Below, in pieces: positions 21,941 through 33,414 of a stretch of DNA of 64,000 bases. Source of the stretch: Polytrichum commune (Eukaryota; Streptophyta; Polytrichopsida; Polytrichales; Polytrichaceae). The position numbers and the translations under genes were made by a program. How positions within the stretch are numbered: position 1 is the stretch's first letter; every line of letters begins with the position of its first letter. The notes under the pieces were generated by a model that had not been told where the DNA came from, searched no databases, and was given only the letters and a program-made list of their open reading frames with translations. The DNA is taken from the NCBI GenBank assembly GCA_950295325.1, contig OX485806.1, positions 50,525,169 through 50,589,168 on the forward strand, written 5' to 3'.

Positions 21941-22490
21941 CAATTCACTTCGTGCAGAGCGGCTATCACTGATGGAATGTCTCCCCTCGGGTCAAGGATT
22001 ACACCCTCAACACAGAAATGCCAATTGAGATCATGAGTATGGAACTGCTCAATAATTAGCATCCATGCTTGCAGTCGATGGTTCCCATCCCAAACCATGA
22101 ACATCTTATTCGAAAAAATCTTCAAGTCATTATCTGCAAGAAGTTTCTTCTCGAATTCCTTATTCACCTCCTTCCACTCCGTTGACCACTTCGCCATCAC
22201 ACTCGGGGTCACATCATTGGTGTGCCCATGGTTGTCCTCCAATGTCACATAAAAGAAACCATAGCCCTCCATGTAGCCATCAGTCATAAAATGAGTTGCG
22301 AGTTGGGACACGTCGTTCTTGAGGTACGGTCTCACCACCAGAAGAGACATCATACGGCAAAGGGGGATGAAGAGATGATCCTTCTATTTTGGTTGTCATT
22401 TTAGTCTCTCCAAACGGGACGCTGTTGGAATGCTCTCCTTTATCGCAAAGTCGTGAAGCTTCAGCTTCAACTCCACATCCGTAAGGCGGA
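21941..22490 (-). pseudogene. ParB-like exon of the methyltransferase-like gene
   Basis: The exon starts after TTGTTGCAG and reads RLTDVELKLKLHDFAIKES. It meets two in-frame stops 12 bases apart (22,396-22,398 and 22,384-22,386; flanking residues K_QPK_KD fit Trp in both). It then continues open for 138 codons. The MFMVWDGNHRLQAWM segment fits the conserved GxHR box of ParB/sulfiredoxin-like domains. The domain assignment rests mainly on this box and its hydrophobic context. Confidence 0.5.
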
Positions 22491-22619
22491 CTGCAACAAA
22501 GCAAAGTACTCAGCATTGTGAAAGGACATTAGGAATGATATGAAACTTATAAGGATGCATATAAATTTAAATCTAAGCACTTTTCATTGGAGGTTCCAAT
22601 CATTTGCAAGCAGCCTACA
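22491..22619. other. Intron start, non-repetitive
   Basis: Short intronic sequence upstream of the ParB-like exon on the minus strand. It has a polypyrimidine-like acceptor and nothing else recognised. Confidence 0.35.
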
Positions 22620-24092
22620 CAACAAAAACAATCAGACTCAAGATATCTCCAACCAAGTAAGCTTGACTTCATAAGAAATATCAACTACAAAACCTTAATA
22701 ACAACCTCATACGCCTGAATTCACAAATGAGTAGGCAAAAAAAAAAGCCTCTGAGGAGGGTACCGGCAACGGCACCTCCTCAGAGGCGGCATATCATTCA
22801 TAACCAGGGTACACATTTCAGCATTCAGACTCAACTGACTCCAACATTACCTGCCTGAAATCACACATACACTAGTCAGCCTGAACTTATATAACAACCT
22901 TAGCTTCCTGAACTCACACATAAACTAATAAAAATGAACCTATATAAAAACCTCAGATGTCTGAACTCACACACGAACTAATCTGAATGAACCCATATTA
23001 TAACCTTGGATGCTTGAACTCACAAATGAATAAGCAAAAAAAAAACCTCTTTGGAGGGTGCCGGTAACGGCACCTCCTCAGAGGCGGCATATCATTCATA
23101 ACCAGGTTACACATTTCAGCATTCAACCTGAACTGAACTCCAGCATTCCCTGCCTGAAATCACACATACACTAATCAACCTGAACCTATATAACAACCTT
23201 AGATGTTTGAAATCACTCATTCACTAGTCATCCTGAACCTATATAACAATCTCGGATTCCTGAACTCACATACAAACTAATCAAAATGAACCTATATAAC
23301 AACCTTAGACGCCTGATTTCACAAATGAATACGCAAAAAAAAAGCCTCTGAGGAGGGTGCCGTTGCCGGCACCTCCTCAGAGTAGGCATATCATTCATGA
23401 CCAGGCACACATTTCAGCATTCAATATCAACTAAATAACACCTGTACATGCCTGAACTCACACTTAAACTAATCAGCCTGAACCTTAATAACAACCTTAC
23501 AGGCCTGAAACCACAATTGAATAAGCAAAAAAAAACCTCTGAGGAGGATGCCAGTAACGGCACCTCCTCAGAGGCGGCATATCATTCATAACCAGGTTAC
23601 ACATTTCAGCATTCAACCTAAACTGAACTCCAGCATTCCCTGCCTGAAATTACACATATACTAGTCAACCTGAACCTATATAACAACCTTAGATGTCTGA
23701 AATCACAAATTCACTAGTCATCCTGAACCTATATAACAATCTCAGATTCTTGAACACACATACAAACTTATCAAAATGAACCTAAATAACAACCTTAGAC
23801 GCCTGAATTCACAAATGAATAGGCAAAAAAAAACCTCTTTGGAGGATGCCGTTGCCGACACCTCCTCATAGTAGGCATATCATTCATAACCAAACACACA
23901 TTTTATCATTCAGACTAAACCTGAATACAACATTACATGCCTGAATTCACATTACATCAATCAAAATGAACCTATATAACAACCTTATATGCTTGAACTC
24001 ACAATTAAACTAATTAAAATGAACCTATTCAACAACCTTAGACGCCTGAATTCACAAATGAATAGGCAAAAAAAAAACCTCTGAGGAGGGTG
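22620..24092. repeat. Hairpin-module array, left part
   Basis: Modules lie at about 22,735, 23,035, 23,335, 23,527, 23,823 and 24,066. Here the core appears in two states: CCGTTGCCGG, and its reverse complement or a near variant, CCGGCAACGG/CCGGTAACGG. The last module is cut at GGAGGGTG by the hAT-like element. Confidence 0.85.
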
Positions 24093-24630
24093 CACGGGTA
24101 GGTCACTCTAAGGCATTTTTGTTAGGGGTTTTTTGTTTTGGGGCTATTTACCTTCAAGGGCTGAATTAAAGCCTCCCTATAATTACTTAAATTTAAAAAA
24201 TGGCCCATTTGTTTGCAGCCTTTCATTACTTATATTGTCCAAGTCACTGCAATTTTTTGTACTCTATATTCCTTTCAAGTAATAAAAATTAATCTACTTC
24301 CTAACGCATTGATGAGTGTTAAGGGAAACCATGGAAACAAAGAAGGGTGCAAACAGTAATATCATTGCAAACATAGTTATGAAGAAAACACATAGGAGAC
24401 CATAGCAAACATACCTTCTAGGATCCTTATCCTCAGCCCCTATATTAATTTTACAAGAAAATAATGGCCCACATTTTATGTCCATCTAACTTACTTATAA
24501 TGGAATTGTCTACATTTAATGGCCCTTTCAATATTTGGAATTCCTTTATAATTTTTATTTCAAATGATTTTAATCCTCTCTATATTATGTTGCACGTCGT
24601 TTTTAAAATGCACTAAGTGACCTACCCGTG
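24093..24630. mobile_element. hAT-like MITE, 538 bp, TSD GGAGGGTG
   Basis: Left end CACGGGTAGGTCACT and right end AGTGACCTACCCGTG form a perfect 15-bp inverted repeat, with weaker pairing further in (GGCATTTTTG against a GCATTTTAAA-like arm). Both flanks are GGAGGGTG (24,085-24,092 and 24,631-24,638), and an 8-bp duplication fits the hAT superfamily. It has no coding frame. It landed inside a hairpin module. Confidence 0.85.
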
Positions 24631-25035
24631 GGAGGGTGCCGCTGCCGGCACCTCCTCAGAGGCGGTATATCAATCATAACCAGGGTCCACATTTCAGCAT
24701 TCAGACTCAACTGACTCCAACATTACCTGCCTGAAATCACACATACACTAGTCAGCCTGAACATATATAACAACCTTAGATGTCTGAAATCACACATTCA
24801 CTAGTCAGCCTGAACCTACAAAACAACCTCAGATTCATGAACTCACATACAAACTTATCAAAATGAACCTATATAACAACCTTAGACGCCTGAACTCACA
24901 CACGACCTAATCAGCATGAACCCATATAATAACCTTGGATGCGTGAACTCACAAATGAATAAGCAAAAAAAAAGCCTCTGAGGAGGGTGCCGGTAACGGC
25001 ACCTCCTCAGAGGCGGCATTTCATTCATAACCAGT
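24631..25035. repeat. Hairpin-module array, right part
   Basis: This is the remainder of the module cut by the MITE (24,631-24,670, core CCGCTGCCGG), spacer units, and another module at about 24,963-25,015 with the CCGGTAACGG core. Confidence 0.8.
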
Positions 25036-25040
25036 GTCCA

Positions 25041-28008
25041 TGTGAACCCTTTGAGTGGTCCACCACTCTGCGGGATCACTTTTAGTTAGAATGTTAGCAT
25101 TAAAAGTTAGAATTGATAGAGAATTTAGGGAAAATTAGTTCATTTAGCATTTAGCCTAGAAGAAGGAAGGTCAAAATGAAACTAAGTAGTGCTAGAAGAT
25201 AGCAAAGTAGAAAAAATATGCTAGCTAGTAAAAGCAACTAGCTAAGCAAATATTAGTAGATGCTAGCTATTAAGCAAATGTTAGTAGATGCTAGCTAAGC
25301 AAGTGTTAGTTTATTAGTTAGTGTGAGGCACACAAGACTATTGGAGGTGTTTTATGTAAGAAGAAAAAATTGGCTTGAAGACTTTTGAAGAAAATTAGAA
25401 AGAGAGCAAGGGGGCTACTTGCCCACTTGCCCCCTTGCCAACTCGATGGCGGAAAAATTAGAAAGATTTCTAAAGGTTTTTTGTCGGAGCCACCTCGGCG
25501 AGAGGGTGGAAACCTCAACTGGGAAAACCCCCGAGCCAAAATTTCGGGAAAGGGTTTGAAAAATGGATCCGGTAGAGGAGGGGTCCAACCCTTTTGTGAG
25601 AGGGTTTAAAAACCCCTCCTTCCACCTTGTAGCTCTCTCTCTTTCTCTAGTTTTTGGCGAAGCCCTGCGTCAATGTAGTTAGGAAAAAATCCTTTAGCAT
25701 GCATTTTCAATGGCCTAAAAAAAAGGCTTGAGAACCTCCTCTACTCTCTCTCCTAGTTTGAATGTGTGTTTATTAATACACCAACAAAATTATTCCTTCT
25801 TTTGTAGAGGTAGGTTGGATGGTAGAGTTTGAATGGAGGCATTGTAGACCTCATCTGCCAATGCCCTGAAAGCTTAGTTCAAAAGCTAGAACAAGATACT
25901 TATTATTTTTCTCTTAGAGAGATTTCATATAGCTATCCATAGCCGTTTCCCATTTGTGATTTGGTTAAGATGACAATTAGTTATGGATTTCCAAAGATGG
26001 AGTAGAAAACTGGGTGGTCTTGTGGGTAGCGGCTGCTGGATCAGACCTGCGAGCCCAATAGGAATTTTAATTCTAACAAGTTATATTTTTTCCAAGTAGA
26101 ACTTTTGTGTAGCTTTCTAAAATGGCTTAGAACATTTGATTTGAGCATGATTTGAATTAGATATGAATTGTGGAAGATGGGACACATAGTTTGAGAACGT
26201 TTGGTTGACTGCTGCATTACAGAGGATCTGCTGGGTTCACTTCGGCTTACCTTTCTAATCACATATTTTTATCAAATACATCTTTTTAATATCTCTCCAA
26301 GGTCATATAGAACGTTTGATTTGAATAAGATTTGAATTAGATATGAATTGTTGAAGGCGAGATACATAGTTTAAGCCTTCTTGATTGACTGCTGTGTTAC
26401 AAGGAGTCTGCTGAATTTCTATTAGCTTAACTTGCTGATGTCATAATTTTCCTAGTTAGAACTTGTTCATAGCTTTCCAATAGTATAAGGAAATCCTAGA
26501 TCCAACTAGTAAGGAATGTGCTATGAATTTTTGAAGTTAGAAAGTAGATAGGTGGGTTGGAAGGGTCGGTTGAATCGACCTCACACTTCCAACCCTCATA
26601 ACTTTTGCAATTCTTATCTGATTAAAGTGATTTTTAGATCATTGGAAAGATAATTAGGTGCACTAAGTATAAATATTATGCTTAGGATTAAATTACAGTG
26701 CAGAATAAATACTTTATATTTTAATTGTTAACTAAGGTACGCTTACTACCAAACTAGTTACAAAGAAGGAGGCAAGGTCGACGCTAGGGAAGTGGAGCAA
26801 GGAAGGAGGTAGCGGCTCGGCCTACATCGAGCCCAAATCAACCAAGGAGAATTGAGGTAAATTTACTAACGCTAGCCTTCCATTTAGGGTTGGAGGGAGC
26901 GCGGCTAAGGTACGCATCTATAAACCCACTCACCTATCTCGTAAGGTCAAGTGGCTTGACCACTTGACCGCCAAGGGAATACCCAACTCCATTGTTTTCG
27001 GGGCCCTTGGTATGTTTTGTGATAGTAGCTTCATTTATTAGCAAGTTTCGTGTGTGGTAAGTCGGATTAATCACCGACACGACCACTCTGAATGTTGTTG
27101 GTGGAAATGTGGGATTAATGACCCGCGAATCCACTATTATGTTGTTGGCCCCATAGATTGGGAGTAATGGCCCCAATTTATGAAGATTGCGTAACAGGTT
27201 GAACCTATAGATCGTCCGTCACCCTGGTCCCATTGAGTTGCATTTCGTGGTCTATCTAGTGTAAACACATTTAACAATCAAAACATACAAAATAAATCGT
27301 GAACCCTTGTTGGCAAGAGACCCGAATCGGAAACTTAACTCGGTAGAGTGATACCACCCTTCGAACCATTGATGTTCGAATGGGTTTGAGATGTCACTCA
27401 ACCTTCAAAAGACCTGCACGAGGCTTTAGAAGGTTCCGAGGTAAGGGGTGCACCAACCAGATAAGGGGTGATGCCTAATATGTTAATGTAGTGAGTTAGG
27501 ACGTGCAAACAAAAGTAAGTAATTAAGAAGAAATGTGTGTGAAGGGTGGGACTTAGGCCAAGTTCCCCTGCTTAGAAAACTAAATAGAACTAAATAAAGA
27601 AATAGGAAGAATTGAATGGTCCATCAAATTGTCGTTATTCCGTTCATTGAGCTAGGGTGGTATGAGTCACACCCGGTTGGTGTGTATCAGAACCATCTTA
27701 ATTCACAAATTAGGATTGCCTTGGGTTCAAGGCTGGTGCGTCTGCACGTAGAATAGGTTGTAGGTTAAGGTTAGAACTAGATATGAAATTGATTAGTGGA
27801 GTTTAGAGCCACACTAGTAAAAAACTAAGGCCCAACCTCCGGAGGTACTACGACGCATATTTAATCTCTCTTAAAAATCTAACTACTCACGTTATACACT
27901 TATCATCCGGGTTCGGCTTGGGCGCCTGCAAATGCAGGCCACCTTCACCGAAGGGCTTGTGTGATACTTTTAGGCTCCCTCGAAAGGGGGTGGCCCAAAA
28001 GTACCACA
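25041..28008 (+). mobile_element. 2.97-kb LTR-like element, copy 1 (TSD GTCCA)
   Basis: It starts TGTGAACCCTTTGAG and ends CAAAAGTACCACA, so it is TG...CA bounded. GTCCA flanks both sides (25,036-25,040 and 28,009-28,013). A second copy, inverted, lies at 48,907-51,744 with its own 5-bp duplication. It has no retroviral coding region, so the simplest reading is a long solo LTR. A non-autonomous element is possible. An 80-codon frame at 26,934-27,176 (minus) is conserved in both copies, but that is expected from DNA identity. It is inserted in the hairpin array. Confidence 0.85.
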
Positions 28009-28790
28009 GTCCACATTTCAGCATTCAAACTCAACTGACTCCAACTTTACATGCCTGAACTCACACTACTCAGCCTGAACCTATTTAACAACCTCAGACG
28101 CCTGAATTCACAAATGAGTAGGCAAAAAAAGGTTTTTTTGGAGGGTGCCGTTGTCGGCACCTCCTCAGAGGCGGCATATCATTCATAACCAGGTTTCACA
28201 TTTCAGCATTCAGACTCAACTGACTCCAACTTTACATGCCTGAACTCACACTACTCAGCCTGAACCTATTTAACGACCTCAGACGCCTGAATTCACAAAT
28301 GAGTAGGCAAAAAAAGGCCTTTTTGGAGGGTGCCGTTGCCGGCACCTCCTCAGAGGCGGCATATCATTCATAACCAGGTTTCACATTTCAGCATTCAACT
28401 TGAATTGAACTCCAACATTACCTGCCTCAAATCACACATAATCTATTCAGCCTGAACCTATATAACAACCTTAGATGTCTGAACTCACACCTGAATTCAC
28501 AAATGAACAAACCTACTTAGAACCTCTTTGGAGGGTGCCGGCAACGGCACCTCCTCGGAGGTGGCATATCATTCATAACCTGGGTACACATATCAGAGTT
28601 CAAATTCAACCGAACTGCAACAATACATGCCTGAATTCACACATAAACTAGTTAGCCTGAACCTATATCAAACCAGTTAAGAACAACTATAGAACAACCT
28701 CCGAGGAGGGTGCCTTTGCCGGCACTTCCTCGGAGGCAACAAATCATTCATAACCATGCTACACAAATATGCTTCCACATTGAATACGAC
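28009..28790. repeat. Hairpin-module array after the LTR-like insertion
   Basis: Modules lie at about 28,125, 28,312, 28,522 and 28,697. Two consecutive units of about 188 bp (28,015-28,200 and 28,203-28,390) are near identical. The module at 28,522 has the inverted core CCGGCAACGG. Confidence 0.8.
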
Positions 28791-28960
28791 CAAGAAGAAC
28801 GCCCACAACCCATAACCCTTAACTTGGTGATGGCAGCTCCTCCATCTTAATCCTTGAATCTGCCCTCGCAAGTTTTCCTCAACTCAGGTGAAGCAATGCG
28901 GCTCCTAAACTAGGGAAAAATTTGACCATATGAGGCAAGTTTAGGGTTTCAGAAACCCAC

Positions 28961-29200
28961 CTTCGGGTTCCATCAAACTCGTCTCATCAGCCTCTTCCTC
29001 CGCACTGTGCTCCTTTGATGCGCGGTTGGATGCGGGATTGGAATGCATTCCCTAATCCCTTGATGGTTCTCTAGACTGTGATCCTTGCCCCCTGGACATT
29101 GACGAACCTTGAGATTCATCTACCGTCGATAATGTTGCGTTCTCCCATGTGTCTTCAAAATCTAAAACTTCCCTCTCTTCTTTCTCCTCTTGTTTGGGTC
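28961..29200 (-). other. Candidate 5' exon of the methyltransferase-like gene
   Basis: On the minus strand, after acceptor ACATGCAG, a frame reads DPKQEEKEEREVLDFEDTWE onward and ends MEPEG before a GTGGGTTTC donor. It has one internal TAG. It is acidic and disordered, like an N-terminal tail. It could belong to the minus-strand gene at 16.5-22.5 kb, with the arrays lying in its first intron, but the link is inferred from strand and order only. Confidence 0.4.
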
Positions 29201-29571
29201 CTGCATGTCATGTGACACCTTTCCAGAGCATGTCTACTCAAACACTCGCATAACCCTCCCTTCAACCGAACACATAATACATACCTTTTGATACTAAAAC
29301 AAAAACATGAACCTCACGATATCGGAAACAAGTGTGCGCACGAGAGACAATCCTATATTTAATGCCCATTTGGGATTTTACCATTTGATCTATTCCTGTC
29401 CTGTAACTTAATTGTCCTCTATACTTATTATCTTTATACTTAGTTATATCTATATTTTAAGTCGGCGCCAACTAATCTTATTTAATTTCTTGTCAAGTAG
29501 AATGTCTACCATGACTTGGACGCTCTAATTATGTATATCGTGACAGCTTTACATATTTAAAAATATTATTC
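29201..29571. promoter_or_regulatory. Putative bidirectional promoter region
   Basis: It is a 370-bp gap between the candidate 5' exon on the minus strand and the transposase gene on the plus strand. It is AT-rich, with TATACTTAGTTATATC and TATATTTT words at about 29,434-29,458 on the plus side. No experimental sign of a start site is available from sequence alone. Confidence 0.35.
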
Positions 29572-32500
29572 ATGCTTCCGTTCAAAGTTCATCCCTCATG
29601 TGGATCATGTCCATCACTTTTGTCGTTGGCAACACCATTTCCAATAAATAGATGGCCCACAATGTTTAGAACCCTCTTTCATATTTCCATCTTGCCGCAA
29701 GGGCTCATTCCCCTCATCATGGCTCATATTCCTGCTATTGGAGACTTGGGGTTGGCTGTCCTCTATGCAGATGGTGTGAGAGTCCCACTTACCTTTCGGA
29801 TGCAAGAGGACGGTCTAGCTTACGTGACGTCCCAACGTCTGAGTATTCGGTTCGGCTTCAAAGAAGACACTATTATTGTTGATGAGGATATTTTTGATGT
29901 TGTCACATTAGAACTTACACACCCTTGGTCGGGTATCGCAGCGAGATGAGAACAATAACTTGTTTTGGAGTCTTCCTCCAGGTAGTTACCGAGTGTATGG
30001 CCTCACTGATTCTCAGATGGCTGCGTCTACTGAGATCCTCACTCCTTGTAATTCCTCTACGTGCACCATTCAAACTCCTCTGCCACGTGATGTGAAGGTC
30101 AAACTCGAGCCCGATCTCGAGACGCCAATTGTAGAAAACGTTAGATTTCAATTTGTAATAACACTTTCTTCTGATGAAAAAGACAGTCCCACAAAGGTCC
30201 CGCCTAAGGTCATAGTCAGTGGGAACACTCCTACCCTAAATCCTTTGTTGCAAGATACTGTTAGCATATTGCCATTACTTAAACAACTTGCAGGAATGCC
30301 GGGAAAGAAAAATTTTCTTAAAAAAATAGACTACTCAGTGATTAGACACGAAAGGGTTGAGTACCTTCCTGCTGTGTTCGATGGTGCCGTCATATTTGAG
30401 TTGCCACCAGCTGGTCACACGGCCGCACGGTCACATGCCAAGTCAATGCAGGGAATGGACAAGCGTTACGACGGCCATGTGTGGACGAAGACCATCACCA
30501 CCAACATCACAAACGACTTTGGTTTGTCCTTCCGTTCTTCCGTCTGCGTCGGACACTTGCTTTGCAACAACAAGGAATGCGAATATCTGATCCGCCGACC
30601 TCGTATTTTCCAACTCAACGAGACAGAGTTTGAAGGTTGTACCCTCCAAGCCTTTGTAGTGGATTAAACACCTCCAACTGATTCCACGCTTGTTTGCAAG
30701 GTATGTAAAGAACCCCCAGCATGTATTGCTACATGTGGAGCTAAGATTTATTATGTGGCTGGCAAAATCAACCATACAAGAGCGTGTATCCACATAGGAA
30801 CTCATCATCACCCAGTCAAGGTGGGCGACTACAGAGACACTAAGGCTGAGATCAGTGGCCTAATTGAAGAACAGATCGAGAAGACTCCCCAGGCTACCAA
30901 GAGTGCAGTGGTGTTGGAGGCTAGCAAAGTTCTAATTGGCAACTATCTTCTTCAATCCGATGACGTGCCCCCAAAGAAGCTTAGTCTAGAGGAACTTGTT
31001 CCTGTATTTGACCGATGCAAGGACATGGCTTCCCCAAACATCCGCAACAAGGTCATGAGTTTCCGTTTCCTCAGAAGGTATGGTGTCATGGACTCTATCA
31101 CCAAACTTTGTGGAATCAGTTTATGGGCCTTTGTTCAGGAGAATAAATTTCCAGGTCAAGGGGTTGATCTTGACAAGGTTTTTGTCTTCAAAATGTCGGA
31201 AGTCGGGCCTGGTAGTGGGGTAGACTTGGTGAAGCGTATGCAGCCCGGCGAAGATCAGGAGAATGTCTGGATGATGTTCGACCATGTCAAACGGGTAAGA
31301 CAGTGGACCACAATGGCATGCCACGTGTATGACTCCACATATTGTCGTGCCATGACCATTGCAAGTTGTGATATGCAATCTGAGGACTCTGATGCCCACA
31401 TCGTTTTCTGGAAAAATCTCAATGCTATCATGGAGAGAAATGGCGTTGTCGAGCCCAACTTCAAAGGTTTCATGGCCGAGAGCGCCCAGGCCAATTGGAA
31501 TGCAGTTCGGATCATATATGGCAACGGGAAGAAGGAGGACCGCATGGACGACCGCGAGAGAACCTGTCAGTTTCACTGGACCCAGTCTATGGTTAAGTAT
31601 ACCGAGAAGTACATTCCCGAAGAACTCTGGGAGCAGCACAAGAAGATGTGCCACCAGTATAGGACGGCGAGGACCATGGATGAAGCTGAGAGTCTATACC
31701 ATGGGCTACATGCATGGTGGGTATCCGCCGGGGCAGTGATAGAGAAGGCCCTAAACAAACTAGAGCTCTGGCTTGCATTCTGGCACTACCGTTATCGCCA
31801 GTGGGGAGGCTTCATGACCGGGGTATGTTTTCCCAATACATTTTATTTTATTTTCCTTTTTTTCACAGTACTCTAATCTAAAACAACTCTTACTAATCTC
31901 TAACTACTTCCACTATGTACTCGCAGAAATTTTTAGAAGAAGAACTAGCAGAAATGCCTTCATGTAATCTAGCAGAAACAATACACAACAAGTGGCTTCA
32001 AGCGTCTGGGAACAACGGCGGTGACCTCTACGTTGCTACAGTTGACGACTTCGTTCGAGGCTTCTTACAGGTTGTCAATTACTACCAGTTCCTGAAAGGT
32101 GACGTCGGCGGAACATGCCCTACAAAGAAAGAGCTCAAACTAAGGATGGCAGAGCGCAGGGCGAAGCAAACAGGTAATCCTTTAGTGCTTGAAGACCCCA
32201 TGCTGGACATGCCTGGAGCAGAAGAGTTTTGTACCCGTGTTCCTCGCATGGCTGGAGAACAGGTATTCGGGTCCACAAAGCGGAAGGCAGATCTACCTCT
32301 TGGAGCTGAAGAGGAGTCTCATCGGCCTGACAAGGTAAACTTCTCACATCCAAGAGGTTCAGGACGTGCTGTGAGGGGTCGTCCTGTGCAGATGCCTATC
32401 ATTCTCGAAGATACTAAAGATGATGCGGACATCCAAGAAATTCATCCTGAGCCTGAGCCTGAGAGCATCCCTACGTCCCCGCCGAACGAGGGGGGGATCC

Positions 32501-33414
32501 GTCATGTCTGTGTTGTAGAAGAGACAAAGGTTAACGTCAAGGAGTGGCACATATCAAGACTTCCGAAAACATCGGCGAAGTGCTGTTGGGCCCAGAGAGC
32601 TGTCACGAAGAAGAAGTGTACTGAGAGAATTGTGAGAGGCGCCAATTTGACCGCCGCGCCTACCTACACCGGAGTTTGGACTAATATATGCAAGAAATTA
32701 TCAGAGAGGATAGAATTCTTCTTCTGCTCCGATGACATTGACCGGTGCGTGAAGGGCACAAGGCGCAAATGGGTTGCTAAGCACTCAGCAGACCAGGAAA
32801 TGCCGCCAATTCCAGACGTTTGGCCGGTGAAGCTAGGCACAAACCTCAAGCCTACCGAAATTCTTGCACTTGAAGCGGCTGGATTCCAACTCCCGCTTAA
32901 GAAGCCGGTCTCTCCAAGGCGATTGTTCTCTTCTGCCCCGCCGCCTGCAAATCTTAGCGCGGTGCCCGTTCCTGCAGAAGCAGACCGCTACCCTGGCAAG
33001 AGAGACGGCAAGATGGTCAAACGCACTGCCACTCGCCCAAATCCCGCGCAGCGACTCTCCATGACCTCCTCCGACTCTCTGAAAGCTTGCATCCGTTCCA
33101 TCACTATGATACCTCATCCAGGACATGGTTGCATCATCGGGCTGGATTCGGGTGTTTCTCCTGCCATCACACAGTACCAGGTCACCATCAGTTCTTTCGT
33201 GGGTTGCACTTGCCTTGCATTCAAGAAAACTATGACTAAGTTCAGAGGGAGGACCCAATTCTCTTATTGCAATCATGTGTACTTCATTCTTTTGAAGGTT
33301 TGCCACCGTGATCCCGAGGCCGACCTTTTCATTCAAGCGCCTACCTATAGTTTCACCGAGGTCAAGCTAGTCCTAGAAAGCGGCCTCTTGATTCACCCTT
33401 TGGCTAAAAACTAG
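29572..33414 (+). pseudogene. MULE-type transposase with zinc finger and SWIM domain (broken)
   Basis: The N-terminal part (29,572-29,949) joins the next by a one-base shift between about 29,911 and 29,949. The second part (to 30,664) and third part (from 30,668) are in one frame, separated by TAA at 30,665-30,667. That stop lies inside a Cys/His-rich region (CVGHLLCNNKEC; VCKVCKEPPACIATC; ACIHIGTHHHP) resembling WRKY/GCM-type fingers. The DDE-type core follows: HVYDSTY as first D, FKGFMAESAQANW where the second D is expected (E here), CQFHW as the C-x2-H box, and IEKALNKLELWLAFWHY for the E. A phase-0 GT-AG intron of 104 bp spans 31,823-31,926. The last exon ends with CTCLAF...YCNH near 33,207-33,270, a SWIM finger (CxC...CxH). 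An AATAAA lies at about 33,513. Motif order and SWIM support Mutator-like transposase. Confidence 0.85.

Larger units (their letters stand above)
16532..22490 (-). pseudogene. ParB-like plus beta-class DNA amino-methyltransferase-like gene (broken)
   Basis: Six exons can be placed on the minus strand by open frame and GT-AG borders: 22,490-21,941; 21,863-21,669; 21,581-21,169; 18,536-17,620; 17,524-16,797; 16,707-16,532. Exon 1 holds WDGNHRLQAW, the GxHR-type motif of ParB-nuclease-like domains. The fifth exon carries a DLIIVEYLDGLP segment where amino-methyltransferases have motif IV. The fifth/sixth exon junction makes DLTAGTGASVLAAQ, which fits motif I (SAM-binding, like DPFAGSGT). Motif IV before motif I is the beta-class order. 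Breaks seen: stops at 22,384, 22,396 and 18,520, all readable as former Trp codons; one-base frameshifts near 21,410 and 17,040; and a phase mismatch at the first intron. The 2.6-kb third intron is filled with hairpin and 150-bp repeats. ParB domain plus N4/N6 methyltransferase is known from phage and bacterial proteins. Here the gene sits in a plant transposon, and its origin and activity are inference. Confidence 0.6.

Noticed and set aside
26934-27176. 80-codon frame shared by both 2.9-kb LTR-like copies (also 49,586-49,849)
   Set aside because: Conservation is explained by DNA identity between copies. There is no known domain, and no bias to silent changes can be shown by eye.
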